64,000 nt of DNA, taken from positions 1 through 64,000 of the forward strand of contig JASAND010022050.1 of NCBI GenBank assembly GCA_030248195.1, given 5' to 3'. The notes under the pieces were generated by a model. It searched no databases, was not told the DNA's origin, and was given only the letters and a program-made list of their open reading frames with translations. This stretch comes from Trissonchulus latispiculum. Lineage: Eukaryota; Nematoda; Enoplea; Enoplida; Ironidae. Every line of letters starts with the position of its first letter. Position 1 is the first letter of the stretch. The position numbers were made by a program, and so were the translations under genes. Shown piece after piece: positions 1 through 9,898 of this stretch.

Positions 1-326
1 CCTAAACTGTACTTAGTTTTCTTAGCTAAAAATGCTCATTTCGGTGTACAGTACATTAACCATACTCAAGCTTCTGTCAATAGTTTTCGTATGCGAAAAT
101 AGGCTTGAAAATTAGCATTGTGCTAAAATATGCCTAAATTAGCCGAAATTGTGGTTTATAATTGCGTATATTACCTTTTGTACATGAGATAGAAAACCAT
201 CTTCGCTCTTTATATGTATATATATATATATGTATATTCAGCTCTTTATCCATTTTTCGAATTTTTTTTCAAAAATTTTCAGAAAGTTGATAAAATTTTT
301 TCAAAAATTTTGCATTTTTTACCTGT
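1..326. other. AT-rich DNA, no gene seen
   Basis: A/T-rich DNA with a short imperfect (TA)n run near 213-232 and long A/T homopolymers after 240. I see no reading frame with recognisable similarity and no repeat terminus. Confidence 0.5.
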
Positions 327-466
327 TGTGGACCCAATTTTAGGGGGGGGGGAGGGGGTTTGAGCTCGGCTGGGGGGGAGTAGCCGAGGTCGGGTAGGGG
401 GGGAGGGGGTCTGGCCTCTCCGTGGGGGGGGGTCTCACGGGGGGCAAACTGTAGCCTGGTACTTGT
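327..466 (-). repeat. G-run repeat module, 'ACCAGGCTACAG' type
   Basis: Read on the minus strand, this block runs from ACCAGGCTACAGTTTGCCCC through C-rich blocks to CCTAAAATTGGGTCC. The same order recurs on the plus strand at 2397-2540 and 60661-60800, in part at 2837-2897, and inverted and partial at 59860-59940. Copies differ mainly in the length of the G/C runs. No coding potential. The long G runs could form quadruplexes; that is inference from composition only. Confidence 0.7.
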
Positions 467-483
467 TTGGGGGGAGGGGTAAG

Positions 484-775
484 AAAAATTTCAATAAAAG
501 TCGGTGTTTCGCTAAAAAAATGAAAAATTTTCTCAATTTACAGCTATTTTTAACGATTTTTAGCTTAAATACGCGAATTCTAGCAATTTTTCGCTAATTT
601 TTTTAATTTTTTGGAAAAATTTCGAATTTTTAGCTAGAATTTTTCAAAAATTTAGGTAGTGGTTTGAAAATTTTTAGGGGGGAGGGGTCTGAAAAAATCG
701 ATTTGGGGGCAGGGGTAGGATAAAATTTTTAGGGGGGGGGGGTTGGCGACCACTCCATTTGGGGGGAGGGGTGCC
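484..775 (+). repeat. A/T-bodied G-run module (module M1), copy 1
   Basis: An AT-rich body (landmarks CTCAATTTACAGCTATTTTT, AACGATTTTTAGCT, GAATTCTAGCAATTTT) is followed by three G blocks separated by TTTGAAAATTTTTAGG, TCTGAAAAAAT and GTTGGCGACC. The same series recurs at 4790-5112 (same orientation), 3845-4150 (inverted) and partly at 58650-58800. It is non-coding. Confidence 0.75.
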
Positions 776-783
776 CCCACCCC

Positions 784-929
784 CCCCCCCCCCCAACACA
801 CCTATATATGCCACCAACCCCACGCCAGATTTCGGACCTCAGAAATTTCAAAAAATGGCCAAAATTTTCGGTAATTTAGCCCTTTTTTCTTCAAAATATG
901 GCCTGTTTTTAACGTTTAACGTTACCCCC
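784..929 (+). repeat. Partial copy of the 6098-6488 MITE-like module
   Basis: The sequence starts at an ACACACCTAT tip (imperfect complement of CATAGGTGTGT). It continues with GGACCTCAGAAATTTC, AAAATGGCCAAAA and TAATTTAGCCCTTTTTTC in the same order as 6098-6220. It is interrupted at 930 by the CATAGTTTCCCTGG element. Short proline-rich frames here are artefacts of C runs. Confidence 0.6.
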
Positions 930-1359
930 CATAGTTTCCCTGGGGGGGGGGGGGGGGGGGGTTATCCCCAAAATTTTCGACCAACTTTACCCCCCCCAGA
1001 TTTTTTGACTATCCCTCCCCCCACTTTTGGTTACCCCCCCCCCGAACCCCCCCCCAGCACTTTTTGGGGCCAAAAAGTTAGCTAAATTTTGCTAAAAAAA
1101 TGGTCATTTTTTGAAAATTTTTTCTCAAATTTTGGCTTAAAATCGGTATAAAACGGTGTAAAAACTCCTAAAACAATAAAAACAAGGCTTGTTTTGACAA
1201 AAAAGCATTAAAATACAGAAAATTTTGCGTTTTTAGGCCATTTTTTGAATTTTCTGAGGTCCGAATTTTGGGGGGGGGGTACTCCCCATCACTTTTCGGG
1301 GATCGACCACCAAATTTTCGAAGTTTGCCCCCCCAACCAAAATTTCCAGGGAAACTATG
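930..1359. mobile_element. Non-autonomous TIR element, CATAGTTTCCCTGG family, copy 1
   Basis: A 430-bp unit begins CATAGTTTCCCTGG and ends with the exact reverse complement CCAGGGAAACTATG. The body holds G8-G20 and C runs around an AT-rich core (GCCAAAAAGTTAGCTAAATTTTG, seen in part, and AAAGCATTAAAATACAGAAAA). A second copy with the same ends lies at 3372-3792. No ORF, so it would have to be moved in trans. Superfamily unknown; the flanks are C-runs, so a target duplication cannot be read. Confidence 0.7.
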
Positions 1360-1419
1360 CCCCTTTCCCCTTAATTTTGGGGGGGGGGCTTTTTAGACCC
1401 CGAACCCCCCCCCCACGAC

Positions 1420-1623
1420 CATAGGTGTGTTAGGGGGGGACCCCCCAACAAAATGACAAAATTTTGGCGACCCCCCCCCCTCAGATTTTCAGATTTTTGC
1501 TACCCCCCAGATTTTTGGCCAAAAAGTGGCCCAAAATGGAATAAAATCGAAAATTTAGGGGTGGTCCCCCACCCTCCGTCGGAACCCCCCCCCCCCCAGA
1601 TTTTTTGCCCAGCCACACCCATG
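1420..1623 (+). mobile_element. Short G-run module with CATAGGTGTG ends
   Basis: A unit of about 204 bp starts CATAGGTGTGTTAGGGGGG and ends GCCCAGCCACACCCATG (imperfect complement of CATAGGTGTGGCTGGGC). A paralogue at 59956-60640 in opposite orientation is split by a LINE fragment, so this copy serves as the empty-site reference. Non-coding. Confidence 0.65.
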
Positions 1624-2396
1624 CCCACTACCCCCCCCAAACTTCCCCCGAAAATTTTTCAATTTTTATGTCAAAAATAGCATATTCAGCCATTGCCAAT
1701 GCCAAAAAATATACAACCATGAAGTAATTTTGACACTAGATATGGGTTTTTTAAACTCGAAAACTGGATTGGTAACATGTTTCTAAGTCTAAAATAAGGT
1801 CAATATATATTGAGCCAGAAAGTCCATAAAACCGTTGGAAACGTGTATTTCTCGCAATAATAAACATTTTAAGCCACTACATTGGACCTTTTTGCAAAAT
1901 TTTGCAGAATTTATATACTCTAAAAACACCCAATTTGTGGCGCCTTCGGCGCGACAACCCCCCCCCCCTGGAAAATTTCTAGGGGGTTTGGAAACATTTA
2001 TCCTCTCAAATTTCACCTATGGAGGGCGTTTCCAAGGTATAAATATACGTACCTAAGTCTTCTGGGTTTACTTTAGGCGAAAAAAAGTGGGCGGGGAGAG
2101 TGGGGGGAGCCCCCCCACTAGTGGGGGGGAGGTAGAAAAGTGGGGGGGGGAAATAAAATGGGCTAAAAATGCCAAAAATACCGTATAAAAAGCCTGTTTT
2201 CTACATATACTGCTACAACTAAGCTTAAAAGTGCTCAAAAATTGAGTTTTAGCACCAAAAAAGACGATTTTTGACCAAAAATTTCCGGCGAAGCCGGAAA
2301 AATTTTGAAAATTTTGACCAAAAATCCTAATAATTTGGCATTTTCTGGGCACCTTAGGGTGAGTGGGGGGGAAGCCCAAAAAAGTGGGGGTTGGGC
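1624..2396. other. Mixed AT-rich DNA with G/C runs, no gene recognised
   Basis: The stretch contains short frames only. From 2080 to 2170 there are several G7-G9 runs, and 2280-2400 is A/T-rich ending in another G-run block. I found no conserved protein motif and no clear repeat boundary. Confidence 0.4.
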
Positions 2397-2560
2397 CATA
2401 GGTGTACCAGGCTACAGTTTGCCCCCTGTGAGACCCCCCCCACGGAGAGGCCAGACAACCCCTCTCCCCCTACCCGACCTCAACTACTCCCCCCCCAAGC
2501 CGAGCTCAAACCCCCTCCCCCCCTAAAATTGGGTCCAAACCAGGAAAAAAATGCAAAATT
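2397..2560 (+). repeat. G-run repeat module, 'ACCAGGCTACAG' type, copy 2
   Basis: It begins CATAGGTGTACCAGGCTACA and proceeds through GTGAGACC, CGGAGAGGCCAGAC, CTCAACTACTCC and AAGCCGAGCTCA to CCTAAAATTGGGTCC, the mirror image of 327-466. A further partial copy sits at 2837-2897. Confidence 0.75.
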
Positions 2561-2619
2561 TGTGAAAAATTTTTTTGCAATTTCTGAAAATTTTTGAAAA
2601 AATGTTTACCGCAATTTTC

Positions 2620-2800
2620 CTATGATGTATAAATGTGGTAAAATCATGGTAACTTGTGTTCACGCTTTTTACGACACCCTGAAATCGTCGAAAAAGTGCG
2701 ATAAAAATTTACCATGTATTTACAGCGTTGTAAATTCATTGTACATTTCATTACTTTACTACTGATTTACCATAAGTTTACAACACAAGTTCTCCCTGTG
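2620..2800. repeat. TTTACAACG/TTTTACCA short-repeat block
   Basis: Scattered TTTACAACG, GTAAATTCATTGTA and TTTACCATG words, ending in AGTTCTCCCTGTGA. The same vocabulary and the same terminal AGTTCTCCCTGTGA occur in and after the palindrome at 5439-5954 (terminal word near 6085). It looks like a relic of that palindromic family. Confidence 0.5.
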
Positions 2801-2836
2801 AAAAAAGGCTGGCGGGGGCTACCCCCCTCCTCACCT

Positions 2837-2897
2837 CATAGGTGTACCAGGCTACAGTTTGCCCCCTGTGAGCCCCCCCCAGGGAGAGGCCAGACCC
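2837..2897 (+). repeat. Partial 'ACCAGGCTACAG' module
   Basis: CATAGGTGTACCAGGCTACA followed by GTTTGCCCCCTGTGAG and GGAGAGGCCAGACCC, after which similarity to the full module stops. Confidence 0.65.
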
Positions 2898-3312
2898 AGT
2901 GGCGGATCCAGGATTTTGAAAAGGGGGGGCCCGCTGAAAAATTTTTCTGGGGGGGGGGTAACCAAATTTTTCCTGGGGGGGGTGGTAAAAATTTGCTTTT
3001 CCCAGGAACAAAATATTTTTACAAGAAAATATTGTGTATGGAAAGGTTAGTTCACTTGCCAATTGGAAAACAACTGTATCCCGTGAGTGAAGCAAAGCAT
3101 GGAGAATTTATATACACAAGAAGCACACGGGGGGTCTGGGGGGCTCTCTGGGGGGCAGAGCTCCCCAGAAGTTGAAGAATTTTTTGAAATTGGAAAAAAA
3201 ATCCGAAAAAAACTTTTGAAAAGGTTAAATAAATAAAATGGAGATGTATATACATGTGTATATATACGTATAGTAACTTACGAAGTGAAAAACTTGCAGT
3301 AAAATAGTATAA

Positions 3313-3313
<1 letters not shown>

Positions 3314-3357
<44 letters not shown>
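3314..3357. repeat. (TA)n microsatellite
   Basis: About 22 uninterrupted TA units just upstream of the second CATAGTTTCC element. Tyr-Ile frames across it are artefacts. Confidence 0.95.
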
Positions 3358-3361
<4 letters not shown>

Positions 3362-3371
3362 GAATGGTGGC

Positions 3372-3792
3372 CATAGTTTCCCCAGGGGGGGTTGGTGGGC
3401 CCCCCCAAAATTTTGGACCCCCTTTGCCCCCCCCAAAAATTTTTGACATCCCCTCCCCCAACTTTCGGCTACCAACCAACCGTTTTTGGAGCCAAAAAGT
3501 TAGCTAAATTTTGCCCAAAAATGGTCATTTTTTGAAAAAATTTTCTCAAATTTTGACTTAAAATCGCTTTAAAACCGCGTATAAACGTCTAAAACTGTCA
3601 AAACAAGCCTTGTTTTCTCGGAAAAAGCATTAAAATACAGAAAACTTTGCATTTTTAGACCATTTTTTGGATTTTTTGAGGTTCCAATTTTGGGGGGGGT
3701 TCGGGGGGGTACCCCCTATTACATTTCGCGGGTCGACCACCAAATTTCCATAGCTTACCCCTCCCCCAACCAAAATTTCCAGGGAAACTATG
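3372..3792. mobile_element. Non-autonomous TIR element, CATAGTTTCCCTGG family, copy 2
   Basis: A 421-bp unit starts CATAGTTTCCCCAGG and ends CCAGGGAAACTATG. It matches 930-1359 along its length, including GTTAGCTAAATTTTG, AAGCATTAAAATACAG and GGGTCGACCACCAAATTT-like words. Same ends and near-equal length make this a discrete element. No transposase. Confidence 0.7.
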
Positions 3793-3839
3793 TTACCCCC
3801 CCCCCAATTACACCCATAGGTGTGTTAGGGGGGGATGGG

Positions 3840-4273
3840 GGGGACCCCTCCCCCCAAATGGAGGGGTCGCGAATCCCCCCCTAGAAATTTTTTCTACCCC
3901 TTCCCCCAAATCGATTTTTTCAGACCCCTCCCCCAAAAAAATTTTCAAACCCCTACCAAAATTTTTGAAAATTTTTAGCTAAAAATTCAAAATTTTTCAA
4001 AAAAATTCCAAAAATTAGCGAAAAATTGCTAGAATTCGCTTAATTAAGCCAAAAATCGTTAAAAATAGCTGTAAATTGAGAAAATTTTTCACTTTTTTAA
4101 CGAAAAACCGACTTTCGAAATTTTTCGCCGACCCCCCTCCTAGAAAATTTTTCTTATCCCTCCCTCCAAATCGACTTTTCGCGACCCCCCCCCCCTCCCC
4201 CTTTTTTCGCCAAACCCCCCTCCCTACTTTTTTCTGAACCCCCACTCCCACTTTTTTCGCCAGCCACACCTAT
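3840..4273 (-). repeat. Module M1, inverted copy with CATAGGTGTGGCTGGC end
   Basis: On the minus strand it reads CATAATAGGTGTGGCTGGCG, then G-rich blocks, the M1 AT-rich body, and GCGACCCCTCCATTTGGGG. It is the inverse of 4689-5112. The two arms, each about 430 bp, make an imperfect inverted repeat around 4274-4688. Confidence 0.7.
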
Positions 4274-4286
4274 TATGATTACCATT

Positions 4287-4497
4287 ACACCTATGGGAGG
4301 GATATTTCAAAAATTCTGGGAGGGGGTAAAATTGGTCAAAAATTTTGGGGGGAGTAGCCCCCCAAACCCCCCCCCCCCAAGTAAACTATGGTCCTCCCCC
4401 ACAAATTTCGGATTTTGGTTTGGTGGGGTCTCCTGAGCCAAATTTGGACCTTCTACTCCCCCCCCCCCAACCCAAACAGGTGGTACACCTATATATG
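4287..4497. repeat. G/C-run module between ACACCTATG tips
   Basis: Starts ACACCTATGGGAGGG and ends GGTGGTACACCTATATATG. An inverted relative starts at 59057 (CATAGGTGTACCACCTGTTT). A further partial relative lies near 61491-61530. Non-coding. Confidence 0.55.
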
Positions 4498-4602
4498 CCC
4501 TCAAAGAAAACTATGAGCAGATGGTAGGCAATCGTTCCATATATATATATACTATACTACATATATACGTAGATGCACCTTGAGCAAAAGTTGGGGTGGG
4601 GT

Positions 4603-4688
4603 CATAGTTTCCCTGGAACTTTGGCTCTGGGGGGGGGGGTAAATCCTGGCCGACCTCCGAAATCTGATGGGGGTACCCCCCCCCCAAC
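4603..4688 (+). repeat. CATAGTTTCCCTGGAACTTTGG fragment
   Basis: CATAGTTTCCCTGGAACTTT is followed by TGGCCGACCTCCGAAAT. The same 70-bp series occurs twice at 59121-59292. This is one end of a module and the other end is not seen. Confidence 0.6.
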
Positions 4689-5115
4689 CATAGGTGTGGC
4701 TGGCGAAAAAAGTGGGGGTGGGGGTTCAGAAAAAAGTAGGGAGGGGGGTTTGGCGAAAAAAGGGAGGTTGTCGAAAAGTCGATTTGTGGGAGGGGTAAGA
4801 AAAATTTTCTAGGGGGGGGGGTTGGCGAAAAATTTCAAAGTCGGTTTTTCGTTAAAAAATTGAAAAATTTTCTCAATTTACAGCTATTTTTAACGATTTT
4901 TAGCTGGAAGATCTTAATTAAGCGAATTCTAGCAATTTTCGATAATTTTTGGAATTTTTTGGAAAAATTTTAAATTTTAAGCTAAAAATTTTCAAAAATT
5001 TAGGTAGGGGTTTGAAAACTTTTAGGGGGGAGGGGTCTGAAAAAATTGATTTGGGTGGAGGGGTAGGAAAAAATTTTTAGGGGGGGGGGTTGGCGACCCC
5101 TGTATTTGGGAGTAA
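4689..5115 (+). repeat. Module M1, copy 3, with CATAGGTGTGGCTGGC end
   Basis: CATAGGTGTGGCTGGCGAAA leads into G blocks, then the M1 body at 4835-4995, then GTTGGCGACCCCTGTATTTG. It is the mirror of 3840-4273 and collinear with 484-775. Confidence 0.7.
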
Positions 5116-5438
5116 TTTTTCTGGGGGGGGTCCCCCCCCCCCCAACCCCCCCAGGACCCCCCCAACCCTCCCCAATTTTTTTTTTTTGCCATCGCTTTTT
5201 CGCGTTTCTTGAAAACTCTCTAAGTATTTTAACTTAGACACTGGTTTTAAATAAAAACGATGTTTCCAAGTGCAAAATAAGAACAAGATTGAGTCATAAG
5301 ATCCATAATACAGTTAAAGTGTTTTAATTAATTTAAGAAATTTTAATATTTTTTAATGGACCCTCTAAAATACCCAATGATTAGTATCCAAGATTTTGGG
5401 GGAACCCCCCCGGGACTCCCCCCAAAAATTGAGGGGTT
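5116..5438. other. No gene recognised
   Basis: C-run rich to 5190, then AT-rich. I see no conserved protein or repeat end here. Confidence 0.4.
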
Positions 5439-5954
5439 GATTTTAATAAATTTACAATGGTTTTACTTCGGTTTTTATACGTATTTACAATATTTTTACC
5501 ACGTTGCAAAATTGTTGTAAATCTGTTGTAAAATCATTGTAAATGCAATTGGACCAATTTACAATGTTTTTACAACTTTTACAACGAAGTTACAACGCTG
5601 GTTTAACGATTTTACCATGTGGTAAACTTGTTGTAAAATCGTCGTAAATGTTTACAACGTTTTTACAATGCTCCAAAATAAGTTTTAACAATTTTATAAC
5701 AGATTTACCACGTTGTAAATTCGTTGTAAAATCATTTTAGAAACGTTGTAAACATTTACCACGATTTTACAATAAATTTATCATGTAGTAAAATCATTAT
5801 AAGGACGTTGTAACTTCGTTGTAAAAACATTGTAAATTGGTCCAATTGCATTTACAATGATTTTACAACAGATTTACAACAATTTTACAACGTGGTAAAA
5901 ATATTGTAAATACGTATAAAACCGAAGTAAAACCATTGTAAATTCATTAAAATC
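5439..5954. repeat. Long palindrome built of TTTACAACG/CGTTGTAAA words
   Basis: The left side GATTTTAATAAATTTACAAT is mirrored at the right end (ATTGTAAATTCATTAAAATC). Inner landmarks also mirror: CGAAGTAAAA, CGTATTTACAA, GGACCAATTTACAA. The arms are roughly 240 bp and meet near 5697. Inside, short words such as GTTGTAAA and TTTTACAAC repeat every 15-25 bp. A foldback transposon or an inverted-duplicated minisatellite would both fit; no terminal duplication is evident. Confidence 0.75.
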
Positions 5955-6097
5955 ACATGGTAAAATCGGATATAATCATTGTAAGTCCATTAAAAATTAT
6001 TAAAATTTCATTAAAAATTCGTGGTAAATTCATCGTAAAATCGTTGTACCTTGCGCAGTAATTTACAACGATTTTACCCACCAAAGTTCTCCCTGTG

Positions 6098-6488
6098 ACA
6101 CACCTATGCCCCCAACCCCCCCTCCCCAGAATTCGGACCTCAGAAATTTCGAAAAATGGCCAAAAAATGAAAAATTTTCTGTAATTTAGCCCTTTTTTCA
6201 TCAAAATAAGTCTGATTCTTAACGTTTTAGGCGTTTTTGCACCGTTTTAAAGTGATTTTAGGTCAAAATTTTAGAAAAATTTTTCAAAAAATTAACATTT
6301 TTCGGGCTAATTTAGCTAACTTTTTGGCTCCAAAAATCGTTGGGGGGTTCGGGGGGGGGTAGCCAAAAGTGGGGGGAGGGATAGTCAAAAAATCTGGGGG
6401 GATAAAGTTGGTCGAAAATTTTGGGGGGATACGATACCAACCCCCAACCCCCCCACTAAGGAAACTATGGGTGGGGTGCATAGGTGTG
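6098..6488. mobile_element. MITE-like element with ACACACCTATG...CATAGGTGTGT ends
   Basis: About 391 bp. The left end ACACACCTATGC is complementary to the right end GCATAGGTGTGT. The AT-rich body (AATTTAGCCCTTTTTTCATC, TTAACGTTTTAGGCGTTTTT) also occurs at 59310-59490. The right part holds G runs and a nested AAGGAAACTATGG word. No ORF of interest. Confidence 0.6.
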
Positions 6489-7115
6489 TTGGGGGCACAG
6501 GCAAACTGTTTTCGGAAATAGTCTGGAAAAAAGTTTCTGCTATGAGAATTTTCCTGAGTTTCTCAATACATATTCCCACTGTATACCCTATGTGGACGCA
6601 GACATTGCTTAAGAAAAGCTGCAATTTTCCAAACTTGCGTATGATGATGAGATGCAACATGCAGCCAAATGGCTTGACTTGATTCAGATCACAGCTTTCA
6701 TCGATAGCCTGGATTAAATCCAACAAAAGTGTTAAAACTACACATTTTTGGGGTTTAAACAAAGGAGGATAACTTTCGCAGACAGCATTTGAGGGATGAC
6801 CCAATTATAACTTTCACTCAGCGTGATGAGGCATTCAAATGTGTCAAAGCTTCTCGATCTTAGCAACTTTTATTTTTCGAATTATGGGGCCGTTGGAACT
6901 ATGTGCCGCCCCAAATCCACTTAATTTATACATATTCGTGTTTTCCTGAAAGAGACCTTAAATTTGATACCCAACTCGACCACTTCTCGCTTATTATCTC
7001 TGTTCCCACAGTTTTTAAAACTTTTGAAAACTGTGATTTCCTAACTTTCAGAAAATATGCATTGTCGTATCTAACTTGAACAGACTCTACACGTACTTCA
7101 CTCTTTTGGTCCAGT
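6489..7115. other. Unassigned sequence
   Basis: Mixed-composition DNA with short frames on both strands and no family I recognise. Confidence 0.35.
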
Positions 7116-8336
7116 TTAAGGGGGGGGGGCGACTAAACTTTTGCCCCGACTTTGTCCGATTGGCCTACTTTTTGGCGAAGTTATAGAGCATGGGTGTGGT
7201 CAAGAACATACTTGGTCGTTGGTTCTTAGCTGCCTTCCAGCCATGCGCAGCCGTCGGGTTCATGTGCCCAACCCCCCCCCCTTTTTCACAACTACCAACA
7301 TAATTAATTAAAAATTTCTGCTGGCTGCAAGACCCTAGCTCCAAGGTTGCCATTTGCCAATATGATTTGGCACATATGCCCCTATAATACTAGACGTCTC
7401 TATCGTATCTGCATCTAAGGGAATTACTCTTGAAAGTTGAAGTTTCATCAAAAATTTTAAAATTTTTCGCTAACGAAACGAATATTTTATTACTGGTGCG
7501 AGCTATAGGGCTGTAATTTGGCATAAAAGGAGGCCCTATAGGAGTCCTCATTTGTGCCAAATATCAAGAAATTCTGCAGGGTGAAAAAATTTTATGCCAG
7601 CTTTAATCTTCAAACACTGCCAAAATAGCCTTTCTTGGGCAATGGTACCCCAGAAATCGAAAAATTCAAATTTTTCGAAATTAAAATTTTTTGAGATATT
7701 TGAACTCAGCGTTGTCGAAAACACACCCACAAACGATTTCAGCTCGATTAGTGAAGGTGTGAGACTTCTATGGCTGCAGAAAGCCTCTACACAGGATCCG
7801 ACAGACTGAAAATGGCGGTTTCGGCAATTTTTGAAGATTAAAGTTGACATAAAAATTTTTTCACTCGGCAGAATTTCTTGCCATTTGGCCCAAATGAGTA
7901 CTCCTGCAGGGCCTCCTTTTATGCCAAATTACAGCCTTGTAGCTCGCACCAGTAATAAAATATTCGTTTCGTTAGACAAAAGTTTTTAAATTTTTGCCGA
8001 AACTTCAACTTTCAAGAGTAATTTCCTTAGATGCAGATAAGATACATACTTCTAGTATTTTTCCGCGGATAGGGGCACATGTGCCAAATCAGTTTGTTGA
8101 ATGGCAACCTTGCAGCTAGGGGTTTGCAGCCAGCAGAAATTTTTAATTAATTATGTTGGTAGTTGTGAAAAAGTGGGGGTCGGGCACATAAACGCGACGG
8201 CTGCACATGACTGGAAGGCAGCTAAGATCTGAGTACCCGGTATTTTTTTACCCCACCCATGCTCTAAATCTTCGCCAAAAAGTAGGCCAATCGGACAAAT
8301 TCGAGGCACCCCCATTTTAGTCGCCCCCCCCCTTAA
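7116..8336. mobile_element. TTAA-flanked foldback element with G10/C9 ends
   Basis: TTAA at 7116-7119 and 8333-8336 brackets a near-complete palindrome: G-run, CGACTAAA ... TTTTAGTCG, C-run. The arms match for about 500 bp. Shared landmarks include TCCGATTGGCCTACTTTTTG, ACAACTACCAACATAATTAA and GAATATTTTATTACTGGTGC, with the centre near 7725. No transposase. Duplication of TTAA is the piggyBac signature, although classical piggyBac tips begin with C rather than G. A second foldback with the same design is at 57355-58241. Confidence 0.8.
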
Positions 8337-8559
8337 GTTTGCTAGACTTTAGTTAATCTAATTCTGCGGGATAAATGACAATGCAGGATAAAACGATTGA
8401 AGTATATAAGCTTACTTAGTATTTCAAAATTACATAGCACCTTGGCCTAAAAAACTGATGAATGTAGAGTTTATGTCAATAAACCTCATATTATGTGGAG
8501 TTGAATATGGGTTGTTCAGCTCTATGCTACAGCAATTTTGCAATGCGTAGATCTAATAA

Positions 8560-9100
8560 TTTTTGGAACAGAAAATTTTGCATGAGTCAGTTTCCTCGGT
8601 GTTTTTCCTGCCAGCAAGTTGGTCATTTGGTGGCTACATGTTCTTCACTTATAAATAATTTTCGATGACAACTTTCTTTTAGTGATAAGACTAGTGATAT
8701 TTTCAGAAGCACAAAGCCCAGTCAATTAGCATTTTGCCAAGAGCAATCAGTTTTTCCTCTAATTTTTCGTTTTTGTCCCCATACTTTCATAGCCCAAGGC
8801 ATGGTTTTTCTCCGCCAAGTCTGCTTAGTTTATATGTGCCCCCACCTATCGGATGTTTTTCTTTTGGTTTTGTGGCTTTCCCAGCGCAAATTCAAATATC
8901 TTGAGACGTCCAACTCATGGAATTCGTTATCGTCCGACTTTGATCTCGCCTGCATTCTCCAGATTTCCAAATTTTTTGGTCGAAATTCAAGTTCTACGTA
9001 CACGAGCGAATTCAACACTATACCTAGTTGTCCCACTGGAAACTACACCATCAACAACTTATTAGTTTTGTCCTAACCAGCCCTTTTAAGTTGAAAAAAT
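8560..9100 (+). pseudogene. Retroelement gag-like remnant with CCHC knuckle
   Basis: One frame near 8605-8660 reads CFSCQQVGHLVATC, a C-x2-C-x4-H-x4-C knuckle typical of retroelement Gag. It is followed at once by a stop and by frame changes. A related copy lies inverted at 26000-26480, with landmarks such as TTTTTCTCCGCCAAGTCTGC and CAAAGCCCAGTCAATTAGCA in both. No intact ORF. Confidence 0.5.
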
Positions 9101-9898
9101 CAAAAATGGTCATTTTCGAACCTCTGATGTATTTCCGGGTTTTTCAAGCGAAAAATTCTTTGCGAACCCCCAGAACCAAACGACTACAGCAGTGCGGAGT
9201 AGCCCTAGGAACTGCTACTATAACCGGTATCCATTTCCTCTATTCGTTTTTCCTAGGTTTTCTGCAGGCCAAAACCTCTTCCAATATGGCAATAGTGCCG
9301 TTTGGTCCAAATCTCAAAAAAGTTTGGGTCATTTTGCAAATTCTTACTTTCAGAGTCTAATGAACGGTAGTCTTATGCCAAGCGCGATGTTCGCAAACAG
9401 ATTTTCACATTTTTATCCCTCGAATATTGGTTTCTTCGAACGAAAGTTTGGAAAATCTGCGTTTTTGATCCCCAAACCATGTCGTACCGCCCCAAACAAA
9501 AAGTGACTTGTTTCAACGGAACTCTTTCTAGTAATTTGGCTAGTGTGGTGCGGTCGAGCAAGGATTCTACCAGCTGGAATGGCTCAAGTGATATGGAATC
9601 TAACAAAGCTCTTATGGAAAGTGGCTTTGTGAATACGTCAGCTATTATAGGAACTGTAGTAAATATAGCCCTAAATAGTGGTTATGGATTCGATTTATTA
9701 TTTAATGAAGACAAGGGCAAAGAATGTGCTGATAGTGTGGATAACAGCACTGATGAAGAGCTGAAGCACTGTATTTGTACCACCCAAAATGACAACGCCT
9801 ATTCGCCCTGGGTGATAAACACGCCCGTGCCAATTCGATCAGCTGCTGAATCCTTGCTCCGCCCACAGCAACACAAACGTACAAATTGGACTCCTTGA
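9100..9898 (+). other. Unidentified coding-like stretch downstream of the zinc knuckle
   Basis: Two overlapping frames (ending about 9506 and 9898) encode Ser/Asn-rich protein without recognisable domains. The second is 139 codons from 9479 and includes a short acidic patch. It may continue the gag-like element upstream, broken by a frameshift. Its 3' end overlaps the opposite-strand NADAR frame. Confidence 0.3.

Noticed and set aside
759..2526. Pro-rich and Gly-rich frames across the first 6 kb and 58.7-60.6 kb
   Set aside because: They follow C or G homopolymer runs and carry no domain. The same DNA recurs as non-coding repeat modules in both orientations.
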